NCBI RefSeq assembly: GCF_004571025.1 | Contig: NZ_SPQT01000033.1 | Location: forward strand, 1-64,000 | Source: Bradyrhizobium niftali | GTDB taxonomy: Bacteria > Pseudomonadota > Alphaproteobacteria > Rhizobiales > Xanthobacteraceae | DNA length: 64,000 nucleotides | Reading direction: 5' to 3' | Shown here: positions 28,578 to 36,849 of the stretch, piece by piece | Layout: each line of letters begins with the position of its first letter | Position numbering within the stretch: position 1 is the first letter of the stretch | Program-made: the position numbers and the translations under genes | The notes under the pieces: generated by a model | The model's input: only the letters and a program-made list of their open reading frames with translations | Databases searched by the model: none | Told to the model about the DNA's origin: nothing

Positions 28578-29464
28578 GGTTTCTTCGCCAACGCCGGCTT
28601 CAGCGCGCGCTCGAGTTCGCTGCTGGCGGCTTTGACGCCGGCTTCGGTTTCGATCATCCAGTGCCCCTCGCTGCCCGCCGCGGGCAGTGCGCGGAAATCG
28701 ACCTTGCCGCCACCGCCGCGAAATGCATCTGCCAGCGACTTCGAAAATGCCGGCGGGAAATAGCTGTCATTGCCCGCAACGAGCCATGTAACGGGAATGC
28801 GCGCCGCCTTGCCGAATTCAGCGGCAGCCGCGAGAAGCGTGTGTGGCGCACAGATCCGGTTCGGTTCGTCATCGGCATGGCCGCCGCGCCCCGGCGCAAA
28901 CACTGTGATCGCGGAGATCGCCTTCGGATCGGCATTGGCGAGGCCCAGCGCGCCCCAGCCACCGGCGGAATGGCCGACCACGATCGCGCCATCCCGGCGG
29001 ATGAAATCCTGCTTTCGCAAATGGTCCAGTGCCAGCGAAATTTCTCCGGCCGTCGCACGACCCGAGCGCGCGTAGTCCGCTTCGTCGCAGCCGCCCTGGT
29101 CCTCGACATAGCGACCACCGGTTGCACCATGGCCGAGCCGTTCCGGCACCAGCACGGCAAAGCCGCGCGCGACAAGGAAGGCTGCGAGCGCGCGGTATTC
29201 CGGCTGCGGCATTTGTGCGCGACGCAACACATTCTGCGTCGAGGCATGCGCGATGACCGCAAGTCGGAATGGGCCGGCTCCGAACGGGCGAAACAGCAGC
29301 GCATGCGCGGCAATGTCGCTATCCGGCGACGGCACACGCCATTCCTGCCGGCGAAACGGCTCGCCTTCCTCGCCCGATGCACCGAACGTGACCTGAGCGC
29401 ACAGAGGCGGCGCGGTCAGCAGGGCCAGCAGAGAAAGGAGCGCAAGGATGTTGAAGAGCCGCAT
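28574..29464 (-). CDS. Secreted alpha/beta hydrolase (dienelactone hydrolase-like)
   Basis: 296 residues from the ATG at 29464, which yields a Sec signal peptide (MRLFNILALLSLLALLTAPP) that the longer in-frame start would bury. The nucleophile elbow GHSAGGWG is present, with a preceding LIYRPFGAGPF-type segment (LLFRPFGAGPFRL) and the oxyanion-hole region HASTQN. It likely hydrolyses an ester or lactone in the periplasm. The first gene of the four-gene operon. Family assignment is good, substrate unknown. Confidence 0.83.
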   Translation of the reverse strand: MRLFNILALLSLLALLTAPPLCAQVTFGASGEEGEPFRRQEWRVPSPDSDIAAHALLFRPFGAGPFRLAVIAHASTQNVLRRAQMPQPEYRALAAFLVARGFAVLVPERLGHGATGGRYVEDQGGCDEADYARSGRATAGEISLALDHLRKQDFIRRDGAIVVGHSAGGWGALGLANADPKAISAITVFAPGRGGHADDEPNRICAPHTLLAAAAEFGKAARIPVTWLVAGNDSYFPPAFSKSLADAFRGGGGKVDFRALPAAGSEGHWMIETEAGVKAASSELERALKPALAKKP

Positions 29465-29730
29465 GAATTGCCGGAGGCGAACACGGACAGCGAGGGCCAC
29501 ACTAACGGGAACGAATCATCCTGGGCGGACTTTCTGCGTTGCCATCGCCGTTCATTGGTTGCCGCAACGGAGTTTTGCACCGACACATGGCAGTTCGTTG
29601 CCGTTCAAGGCAGCGCCTTGTCCTCTTTCGGTACAACAACCGTTAAATACTGATGCAGAAAGTCCACAGGTTAACCGATAATTAACGTTAGGTCTTGCCG
29701 CCGACGCGGCGACTTGATTTGATCGTGTCC

Positions 29731-30240
29731 ATGAGCACAACCCTGATCGAGGTCCGGCCGGCCAAAGCCGCAGATGCAACTGCGGTGGCGTCAACCCATG
29801 ACGAAGCCTGGCGCTCGGCCTATCAGGGCATCATTCCCGGCGCCGAGCTGGAGAAGCTGATCAACCGCCGCGGTCCGCAGTGGTGGGACAGCGCGATCCG
29901 CAAGGGCAGCCGCGTCAGCGTATTGGTGTTCGGCGACAAGATTGCGGGCTATGCCAATTACGGCCGTAACCGTGCCCGCAGTCTGCACTTCGACGGCGAG
30001 ATCTACGAGCTCTATCTGCGGCCGGAATTCCAGGGCCTCGGCTTTGGCCGTCGCCTGTTCGCCGCCGCCCGCCGCGATCTGATGCAGAGCGGGCTGAAGA
30101 GCATGGTTGTGTGGGCGCTCTCGGACAACGATCCGGCGACCGAGTTCTACCGGGCCCTGGGCGGCCGCATGGTGGCGCGTTCTTCGGAACGATTCGGGCC
30201 GAAGTCGCTCGACAAGGTTGCCTTCGCTTGGACCAATTGA
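29731..30240 (+). CDS. GNAT-family N-acetyltransferase
   Basis: 169 residues from the ATG at 29731; an in-frame codon at 29695 is less likely. GNAT motif A is IYELYLRPEFQGLGFGRRLF, with the R/Q-x-x-G-x-G/A acetyl-CoA loop, and motif B continues to MVVWALSDNDPATEFYRALG. Acceptor could be a small molecule or a protein N terminus. The region upstream (29501-29730) is AT-rich and likely holds its promoter. It does not seem to be in an operon with ppa, 179 bases downstream. Confidence 0.88.
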   Translation: MSTTLIEVRPAKAADATAVASTHDEAWRSAYQGIIPGAELEKLINRRGPQWWDSAIRKGSRVSVLVFGDKIAGYANYGRNRARSLHFDGEIYELYLRPEFQGLGFGRRLFAAARRDLMQSGLKSMVVWALSDNDPATEFYRALGGRMVARSSERFGPKSLDKVAFAWTN

Positions 30241-30419
30241 GCTGCTGAAAGTCTAGCCGGCAGCGTTTCCCATCCGTCGATACCGTTTGCCGCTTGTGCC
30301 GGTGATCGCTGGATTCATTATTTCACAAAAACACGATGGATTGGGGGGCCAAGCCCGCGTATGACAGCGCCCAAATCGCTGCCGGGCGCGATTTAACCTC
30401 GGCAACAACGGAGCCTTGA

Positions 30420-30956
30420 ATGCGTATCGATGCGGTCTCGATCGGGAAGAACGTCCCACAGGACGTCAATGTCATCATCGAAGTCCCCGTGGGCGGTGAA
30501 CCGATCAAATACGAGATGGACAAGGAGGCCGGCACGCTGGTGGTCGACCGCTTCCTCTACACGCCGATGCGTTACCCCGGTAACTACGGCTTCATTCCGC
30601 ACACGCTGTCGGACGACGGCGATCCCTGCGACGTCCTGATCGTCAACACCCGCGCCATCATCCCCGGCGCCGTCATGAGCGTGCGCCCGGTCGGCGTGCT
30701 GTTCATGGAAGACGAAGCCGGTGGCGACGAGAAGATTCTCGCCGTGCCGTCGTCGAAGCTGACGCAGCGCTACGACAAGGTGAAGACCTATTCCGACCTG
30801 CCGGACATCACGCTGCAGCAGATCCAGCACTTCTTCGAGCACTACAAGGATCTCGAGAAGGGCAAATGGGTGAAGATCTTGCGCTGGGGCGGCCCGGAGG
30901 ACGCGCACAAGCTGATCCTCGAAGGCATGGACCGCGAGAAGAAGAAGAAGGGCTGA
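30420..30956 (+). CDS. ppa: Inorganic pyrophosphatase, family I
   Basis: 178 residues, the standard bacterial length. It hydrolyses pyrophosphate to phosphate with Mg2+, pulling biosynthetic reactions forward. The signature [11 protein letters not shown] and the upstream [19 protein letters not shown] with KYEMDKEAG are intact. A strong ribosome site GGAG (GGAGCCTTGA) lies before the ATG. A palindromic repeat follows the stop by one base. Confidence 0.97.
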   Translation: MRIDAVSIGKNVPQDVNVIIEVPVGGEPIKYEMDKEAGTLVVDRFLYTPMRYPGNYGFIPHTLSDDGDPCDVLIVNTRAIIPGAVMSVRPVGVLFMEDEAGGDEKILAVPSSKLTQRYDKVKTYSDLPDITLQQIQHFFEHYKDLEKGKWVKILRWGGPEDAHKLILEGMDREKKKKG

Positions 30957-30957
30957 T

Positions 30958-31038
30958 CGCCATTCCGGGGCGCCTCGAAGAGGCGAACCCGGAACCTCGA
31001 GATTCCGGGTTCGATGCTGCGCATCGCCCCGGAATGAC
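30958..31038. repeat. Intergenic palindromic repeat, CTCGAGATTC family, copy 4
   Basis: CCATTCCGGGGCGCCTC at the left, GGAACCTCGAGATTCC in the centre and GCCCCGGAATGAC at the right. Fills the whole spacer between the convergent ppa and folD genes, so it could serve as a transcription stop for both. Confidence 0.85.
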
Positions 31039-31044
31039 GAACAG

Positions 31045-31929
31045 CTACACCGCCGGCTTCGCCAGCCCCGCGATCGCGCAAGCGGCCCGCAGCGTATTCA
31101 CCAGCAAGCACGCGACCGTCATCTGGCCGACGCCGCCCGGCACGGGCGTGATGGCGCCGGCCACCGCGAGCGCTTCCTGATAGGCGACGTCACCGACGAG
31201 GCGCGTCTTGCCGTCGTCCTTCGGGATCCGGTTGATGCCGACGTCGATCACGGTCGCGCCGGGCTTCAGCCAGTCGCCGCGCACCATCTCGGCTCTGCCG
31301 ACCGCGGCGTAGACGAGATCGGCGCGCCTCACGAGGCCGGGCAAATCGCGCGAGCGCGAATGCGCGATCGTCACCGTGGCGTTCTCGTTCAGCAGCAACT
31401 GCACCAGCGGGCGGCCGACCAGGTTGGAACGGCCGATGACGATAGCGTTCATGCCCTCGAGCGAGGCGTGAACGCTCTTGGTCAGGATGATGCAGCCGAG
31501 CGGCGTGCAAGGTGACAGCGCCTCCAAGCCGCCGGCAAGCCGGCCGGCATTGTTCGGATGCAGGCCATCGACGTCCTTGGCGGGATCGATGGCGTTGACG
31601 ACGGCCTCGGTGTTCAGACCCTTCGGTAGTGGCAGCTGCACCAGAATGCCGTGCACGGCCGGATCGCGATTGAGTTTTGCGACCAGCGCCAGCAGATCGC
31701 CTTGCGACACGTCGGCCGGCAGCTTGTGCTCGAACGACGCCATGCCGGCGGCCTGGGTCTGGGTCTGCTTGGAGCGGACATAGACCTCGCTCGCCGGGTC
31801 GTTGCCGACCAGGACCACCGCAAGGCCCGGCACCAGATTGTGCTCGCGCTTGACGCGGGCGACCTCGTCGGCCACGCGCGCCCGGAGGTCCGCGGCAATG
31901 ACTTTTCCATCGATGATCTTGGCCGTCAT
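31045..31929 (-). CDS. folD: Methylenetetrahydrofolate dehydrogenase/cyclohydrolase
   Basis: 294 residues from the ATG at 31929 (MTAKIIDGK), 57 bases inside the longest frame and the normal start for the family. FolD interconverts 5,10-methylene- and 10-formyl-tetrahydrofolate for purine and one-carbon metabolism. Substrate-site [17 protein letters not shown], the NADP-binding segment [17 protein letters not shown] and [12 protein letters not shown] are intact. It follows the DUF167 gene by one base, so they share a transcript. Confidence 0.96.
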   Translation of the reverse strand: MTAKIIDGKVIAADLRARVADEVARVKREHNLVPGLAVVLVGNDPASEVYVRSKQTQTQAAGMASFEHKLPADVSQGDLLALVAKLNRDPAVHGILVQLPLPKGLNTEAVVNAIDPAKDVDGLHPNNAGRLAGGLEALSPCTPLGCIILTKSVHASLEGMNAIVIGRSNLVGRPLVQLLLNENATVTIAHSRSRDLPGLVRRADLVYAAVGRAEMVRGDWLKPGATVIDVGINRIPKDDGKTRLVGDVAYQEALAVAGAITPVPGGVGQMTVACLLVNTLRAACAIAGLAKPAV

Positions 31930-31930
31930 G

Positions 31931-32284
31931 TCAGTTCCCTTGGTCTGTCGATTTGGCCGAAGCAAGCCGGCGCAGGGCTTCGCCAAGCCGCGCCGGATCG
32001 CCGTCGACCGCGATCTGCTTCAGCCGCGAGGTCGCTCCGGACAGGAGTTTTACGCTGGCCTTGGGGACGCCAAGCGATTTCGCCAGCAGGACCAAGACGG
32101 CCTTGTTGGCCTCGCCACCATCGGCGATCGCGCGCACCCGCACCTTGAGCACGCTGCGGCCATCGGCCAGCCGCTCGATCCCGTCGATGTCGTCGCGGCC
32201 GCCGCGCGGCGTCACCCGCAACGCGATGCTGATGCCCGCGGCCGAGTAACGCCAGGGTTCCTTGCAAGCGTCGTTGGCAACCAA
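31931..32284 (-). CDS. DUF167 (YggU)-family protein
   Basis: 117 residues. The DUF167 core is [18 protein letters not shown], then [23 protein letters not shown] and the stretch [14 protein letters not shown], the family's characteristic pattern of beta strands and a helix with GxANK. Function unknown; in many bacteria it is beside YggT. Here it lies between yggT-like (32300) and folD, with spacing of 15 bases and 1 base, so all three form one operon. Confidence 0.9.
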   Translation of the reverse strand: MVANDACKEPWRYSAAGISIALRVTPRGGRDDIDGIERLADGRSVLKVRVRAIADGGEANKAVLVLLAKSLGVPKASVKLLSGATSRLKQIAVDGDPARLGEALRRLASAKSTDQGN

Positions 32285-32299
32285 GGCGCTCCAGCCTGC

Positions 32300-32590
32300 C
32301 TAGATCACGTTCGGGTAGATGTAATACAGGATCACCCGCTCGATGAACATGATGAGCAGGATCAGGATGATCGGCGAAATATCGAGCCCGCCGAGGCTGG
32401 GCAGGAAATTGCGAATCGGCGCCAGCAGCGGCTCGGTGATCCGGTAGAGGAACTCCGCCACCGCCGAAACGAACTGGTTGCGGGTGTTCACCACGTTGAA
32501 AGCGATCAGCCAGGACAGGATCGCGGAGGCGATCAGCAGCCAGACGTAGAGGTCGAGCACGATGATGACGATGTCGAGAACGGCACGCAT
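32300..32590 (-). CDS. YggT-family membrane protein
   Basis: 96 residues with two hydrophobic segments (about 5-27 and 70-92). The YggT signature is VAEFLYRITEPLLAPIRNFLP, and the flanking short helices are typical. YggT proteins have been linked to membrane stability, osmotic stress or cell-division positioning, without a settled mechanism. First gene of the yggT-DUF167-folD operon; the region upstream to tRNA-Ala likely holds its promoter. Confidence 0.9.
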   Translation of the reverse strand: MRAVLDIVIIVLDLYVWLLIASAILSWLIAFNVVNTRNQFVSAVAEFLYRITEPLLAPIRNFLPSLGGLDISPIILILLIMFIERVILYYIYPNVI

Positions 32591-32796
32591 GGCTTTTGAA
32601 GACTCTGGCTTTTGAAAACACTGGCTGCGGTCGGGATTGACGCCTTTTGCTAGATATCGGTTCCCCCCGGCCCAAACAAGGGAAGTTCGGGCGCCGGAAT
32701 GGCTAAAACCGCGTTACGCCCGTCCTTGACTTGACCTTGGCAGGGACTTAAATGGCGCCCGGTTGTCGGCCGCGTTTACCAGAGCGGCCAGCAAAC

Positions 32797-32872
<76 letters not shown>

Positions 32873-32884
32873 CGCTTCGCCCTT

Positions 32885-33196
32885 CGGGCTACGCGTGGCG
32901 CAGCCACGAGGAGCCCGAAGGGTGAAGCGTGGTGTCCGGCGAAGCCCAAAGGGCGAAGACGGACCATTTCAGCAAGTCAACAAACTTGGCCAAGACCGCT
33001 CGGGCTACGCGTGGCGCAGCCACGAGGAGCCCGAAGGGTGAAGCGTGGTGTCCGGCGAAGCCCAAAGGGCGAAGACGGACCATTTCAGCAAGTCAACAAA
33101 CTTGGCCAAGACCGCTCGGGCTACGCGTGGCGCAGCCACGGGGAGCCCAAAGGGTGAAGCGTGGTGTCCGGCGAAGCCCAAAGGGCGAAGACGGAC
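32885..33196. repeat. Tandem repeat of 116-bp unit directly after tRNA-Ala
   Basis: Units begin CGGGCTACGCGTGG at 32885, 33001 and 33117, period 116; the third is cut after GACGGAC (about 2.7 copies). Each unit contains CGTGGCGCAGCCACG, an inverted repeat. The first two copies agree throughout by eye; the third has changes in the GAGGAGCCCGAAGG segment. Short plus-strand frames inside it repeat with the unit and are not genes. Confidence 0.88.
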
Positions 33197-33211
33197 TGTT
33201 AGAATCTCCCC

Positions 33212-34024
33212 CTACCTCCCCGTAAACCGCGGCGGCCGCTTCTCCATGAAGCTCGCGACGCCCTCCCGGAAATCGCTGCCGCCCAGCGCCACCATCATCT
33301 CCCGGTTGGCGTCGATCGTGGCCTCGGCCAGCGTCTGGAACGGCACCTCGTAGAGCTGGCGCTTGATCACGGCCATCGCGCTCGGCGAGACGAAATCGGC
33401 GAGGTCGCGCGCATAGGCGTAGGTTTCCTCGCGGAGCTTCTCCGGCGAGCAGAGACGGTTGACCAGCCCGATCCGCAGCGCCTCGTCGCTCGAAACACGG
33501 CGCGCCGAGAGCAACAGATCCATCGCGTTGGCATGGCCGACGATGCGCGGCAGCATCCAGCTGATGCCGTGCTCGGCAATCAGGCCGCGCCGCGCGAAGG
33601 CGGTCGTGAACACGGTATTGTCGGCGGCGAAGCGCAGGTCGCAATAGAGCGCGTGCACGAGGCCGATGCCCGCGGTCGCGCCGTTGAGCATGGCGATGAC
33701 GGGCTTTCCGATCGACGGATAGAAGCCGTAACGCGTCTGCCAGTCCGGACGGCGATTCATGTCGAAGGGCGGCAGGTTCGATGCGCGCCTGACGTCGTCG
33801 GGGTCGAGCCCTTTCAACGCATCCATGTCGGCGCCGGCGCAGAAGGCGCGGCCCGCGCCGGTGAGCACGATGACGCGGACATTGTCGTCGGCGCTCGATG
33901 CTTCCATCGCATGGCGCACGTCGCGCTCCATCGTCGGCGTCCACGCGTTCATGCGGTCCGGGCGGTTGAGCGTGATGGTTGCGACCTTGTCGCTCACCTC
34001 ATAGAGAATGTGTTCATAGGCCAT
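33212..34024 (-). CDS. Enoyl-CoA hydratase/isomerase family protein
   Basis: 270 residues from the ATG at 34024, the normal crotonase start (MAYEHILYEVSDKVATITLN). The oxyanion-hole segment AFCAGADM (about 66-73) and NGATAGIGL (about 108-116) are intact. It hydrates or isomerises a CoA thioester in fatty acid or aromatic degradation. No fadA, fadB or acyl-CoA dehydrogenase gene is near. The region downstream runs straight into the 116-bp tandem repeat. Confidence 0.9.
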   Translation of the reverse strand: MAYEHILYEVSDKVATITLNRPDRMNAWTPTMERDVRHAMEASSADDNVRVIVLTGAGRAFCAGADMDALKGLDPDDVRRASNLPPFDMNRRPDWQTRYGFYPSIGKPVIAMLNGATAGIGLVHALYCDLRFAADNTVFTTAFARRGLIAEHGISWMLPRIVGHANAMDLLLSARRVSSDEALRIGLVNRLCSPEKLREETYAYARDLADFVSPSAMAVIKRQLYEVPFQTLAEATIDANREMMVALGGSDFREGVASFMEKRPPRFTGR

Positions 34025-34125
34025 GACGCTCTCCCTTGTCTGCCGGCGCAATTTCGCGCGCGCTCGTTGGGAGCGAGCCTAGCATATCCAGGGATGAAGC
34101 AAGGGCCGGCGCGCTGTTTGCGCGA

Positions 34126-34929
34126 TCACTCGGCGGCTTGCGCCAGCAGCGGCCGGCGCGTCAGCCAGCCATTGATGAAGTGATCGAGCCAGGCGCGTTC
34201 TGCGACATCGTACACGGCACGGTCCGCGAAATGATGATGCCGCTCGCGCGCACCGGGCGCGCTGAACCCGTCATAGCCGCGCGTGGTCCAGCGATGCATC
34301 ATGGCGTAGGTCACGTCAGGATGAAACTGCACGCCGAAGGCGTTGCCGGCGCGGAACGCCTGCACCGGAAAATCATCGCCTTCCGCAAGCAGCTCAGTGC
34401 CGGCCGGCAGTTCGAATCCCTCGCGGTGCCAGTGATAGACCTGCGCCGGCCAGGCCGGGCAGAGCGCGTGGCCCGCGGCCGTCGGGCGGATCGGGTAGTA
34501 GCCGATCTGGGTCAGGGCCTCCGCATGCGGCGCGACGCGGGCCCCGAGCTGCATCGCCAGCATCTGCGCACCGAGGCAGATGCCGAGGAACGGCCGCTGT
34601 TCGCGGAGCGGAATTTCGATCCAGTCGATCTCGCGGCGGATGTAGTCGTCGGGATCGTTGGCGCTCATGGGGCCGCCGAAAACCACGGCGCCGGCATGCT
34701 GATCGAGCGTCTGTGGAAGGGGATCGCCAAAGCGGGGACGGCGGATGTCGAGGCGATGGCCGAGCGCGCGCAGCGCATTGCCGACACGGCCGGGCGTCGA
34801 GGATTCCTGGTGCAGGACAATCAGAACCGGCAACCGGGCTTCAGGACGAGCAGCAGATGCGCCAGGGGCCCTTCTCTTCGGGAAGGGCACCAATTCCGCG
34901 CCACCAAACCTGTCCGTCCGGAACGACAT
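34126..34929 (-). CDS. Class I glutamine amidotransferase-like protein (GMP-synthase-type fold)
   Basis: 267 residues. Nucleophile motif LGICLGAQMLA (C118), and AFGVQFHPDVTY supplies the catalytic His; both fit a glutaminase. Before the domain is a basic Arg/Pro-rich segment of about 33 residues. Relatives act on glutamine for unknown acceptors or as detoxifying gamma-glutamyl hydrolases. The first ATG is used; no ribosome site clearly decides between starts. No synthase partner gene is next to it. Confidence 0.85.
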   Translation of the reverse strand: MSFRTDRFGGAELVPFPKRRAPGASAARPEARLPVLIVLHQESSTPGRVGNALRALGHRLDIRRPRFGDPLPQTLDQHAGAVVFGGPMSANDPDDYIRREIDWIEIPLREQRPFLGICLGAQMLAMQLGARVAPHAEALTQIGYYPIRPTAAGHALCPAWPAQVYHWHREGFELPAGTELLAEGDDFPVQAFRAGNAFGVQFHPDVTYAMMHRWTTRGYDGFSAPGARERHHHFADRAVYDVAERAWLDHFINGWLTRRPLLAQAAE

Positions 34930-35061
34930 TGCCTTTCCAAATGCTAATCGGTTCAGACCGCCAGCATAGCTAAGCGATGGTTAACATCGTGTGAGTTCGC
35001 GCACACACGACACCGATTAAGGAAGCAAGCTCCGGGCCACGACGGGCGCTTCGAGCGTTCT

Positions 35062-35841
35062 CTAGTGCCTCTGCCGCTGGAAGCGACTGGTGGCGGACAA
35101 AATGAAGCCGCGCGGAAAGAAACGCAGCGCGAATGGAACAATCTTGATGCCGAGACCGGGCAGCACTGCCCGTTTATTTGCCATCAGCCCACGATAGGCC
35201 TCCCGTGCAACGTCGGAGGCAGGAACATTGAGAAGGGCCGTATTATGTCCGGATCCAACGCCGGCGCGCGCCTGGAATTCGGTAGGCACCGGACCCGGGC
35301 AAAGTACGGTGACGCGGACGCCGCGCGGCGCGAGCTCCGCCCGCAAGGCCTCGGTGAGAGAAATCACATAGGCCTTGGACGCGTAATAGACCGCCATGCC
35401 GGGGCCGGGCAGGAAGCCGGCGATCGAGCCGACATTGAGAAGACCGCCCTTGTTCCTGACGAGCTGATCGGCAAATCGCAGCGACAGATCCGTCAGAGCC
35501 CGGACGTTGACATCGACGATGCCAACCTGCTCGTCGCGATCGCACTCGATTGCATCGCCGAACACGCCGAAGCCGGCATTGTTGACGAGATGGTCGAGCT
35601 CGACACCTTCGGCGGCGAGCGCTGCCGCGATCTTTTCTCCGGCGTCTGCTTCCTGAAGATCGCAGGCGATGACGATCGGCTTCTTGCCGCCCTTGGCGGC
35701 GAGCTCGTTCGCGAGCGCCTCGAGCCGGTCCGCACGCCGCGCCGTCAGCGCGAGACGGTGTCCATTCGCGGCGAACACCCGCGCCAGCTCCGTGCCGATG
35801 CCCGCCGAGGCACCGGTGATCAACGTTACCCGCTCAGTCAC
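35062..35841 (-). CDS. Short-chain dehydrogenase/reductase
   Basis: 259 residues. NADP-binding TGASAGIG (about 8-15), NNAG (about 88-91), catalytic Ser in VGSIAGF and YxxxK in AVYYASKAYV; all intact. PGPVPTEFQ follows. It belongs to the classical SDR group with 3-ketoacyl-type features, but the substrate cannot be told. The last 18 residues are basic and could sit on a membrane. Flanking genes are unrelated, so it is probably monocistronic. Confidence 0.9.
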   Translation of the reverse strand: MTERVTLITGASAGIGTELARVFAANGHRLALTARRADRLEALANELAAKGGKKPIVIACDLQEADAGEKIAAALAAEGVELDHLVNNAGFGVFGDAIECDRDEQVGIVDVNVRALTDLSLRFADQLVRNKGGLLNVGSIAGFLPGPGMAVYYASKAYVISLTEALRAELAPRGVRVTVLCPGPVPTEFQARAGVGSGHNTALLNVPASDVAREAYRGLMANKRAVLPGLGIKIVPFALRFFPRGFILSATSRFQRQRH

Positions 35842-36068
35842 GATCGAAGTCTCTTGAATTGAAGTTTTTTAGGCCTGCAATGACGGAACGAGAGCATAGG
35901 CCGTACGTGACAGGCAAGCGGCGCTGACAGCATGGCCGCTTGAGTGGGCACCAGAGAGGGCAGAAAACCCACAGATTTGCCGGCAAACCCGGGACAAGGC
36001 GGCCGGGGGCTACATTAAAGTTTCGTCATGTGATCTGCACAACCGGCCACCCGCCGTGTTGGACGCAA

Positions 36069-36557
36069 TCAGCCGCCGACGGCGCCGTCCTTCACCTGGC
36101 TACCGGCGCGGTCCGCCACGGCGTGCTTCAGGTCGATCCGGTCGCGCTGGGCAATCCCGAGCAGGTCGGAGGCGCGCCAGACCACGTTGTCCTCGAACTC
36201 GGAGACCTGGCCGTCGGCATAGACCAGCTCCCACATCATCTGGACGATGCGCTTACGGCCCGCTTCGTCGAGCGAGCGCATGATGACGCTGGTAAAGTGA
36301 TAGAGGTCGACCGCCTCGCCCTCGACCTGGGTTGCATCGGCGATCAAACGATCGGCGGTGCCGCGATCAAGCCCGAAATGGCTTTCGATCAGGCTGTGCA
36401 GCTTGCGCTGCTCGGCCGCCGTCGGTTGGCCGTCGAGCGAGACCACATGGACCAGCAACGCGGTCGCCGCCAGCCGATAATCGCTGTCGCCGAATGCGCG
36501 GTCCTGGGCTTGGGGAGCCACAATGTCGGCGATGAATTGGCGCAAGCCGTCGAGCAT
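36069..36557 (-). CDS. TerB-family tellurite-resistance-like protein
   Basis: 162 residues, all alpha-helical by appearance. The TerB domain pattern is seen in ALLVHVVSLDGQPTAAEQRK and ELVYADGQVSEFEDNVVW, with two conserved Asp positions suggestive of metal binding, and the last third predicted to form a helix pair. TerB-like proteins are widespread and are not always about tellurite. It lies alone between an SDR and a palindromic repeat. Likely a cytoplasmic accessory protein. Confidence 0.85.
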   Translation of the reverse strand: MLDGLRQFIADIVAPQAQDRAFGDSDYRLAATALLVHVVSLDGQPTAAEQRKLHSLIESHFGLDRGTADRLIADATQVEGEAVDLYHFTSVIMRSLDEAGRKRIVQMMWELVYADGQVSEFEDNVVWRASDLLGIAQRDRIDLKHAVADRAGSQVKDGAVGG

Positions 36558-36721
36558 GAAGTCCTACCGAAATCGATGACGCCGCGGGGGCGCGGCGTCT
36601 ACCAGCCTTATATGAGCGGGAAACTCAACCGGCGCAACGTGTGTCAGCTCCGGGCGCGGCATTACGTTTCGGCAATCTAGAGGGCTGTGATTTTGGCGTA
36701 GAGCAAGCCAAGTCCTCAGAT

Positions 36722-36843
36722 GTCGTCCCGGCGAAGGCCGGGACTCATAACCACAGGCTGTGGTTTGGCGAAGACTTTGGCGACGACCAGCCTGCCCACT
36801 TCAGAAATCACGCGGTATGGGTCCCGGCCTTCGCCGGGACGAC
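36722..36843. repeat. Palindromic repeat, GTCGTCCCGGCGAAGGCCGGGAC arms
   Basis: The left arm (36722-36744) and right arm (36821-36843, GTCCCGGCCTTCGCCGGGACGAC) are exact inverted copies of 23 bases. They enclose 76 bases with CCTGCCCAC. It is between the TerB and cyclase genes. Confidence 0.85.
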
Positions 36844-36849
36844 ACCAAC

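Noticed and set aside
32885-33196. Possible CRISPR array
   Set aside because: The unit is 116 bp with no short repeat and variable spacer pattern, and no cas gene is in the window.
36069-36557. Tellurite resistance operon
   Set aside because: Only a lone TerB-like gene is present, without TerC, TerD or TerA.
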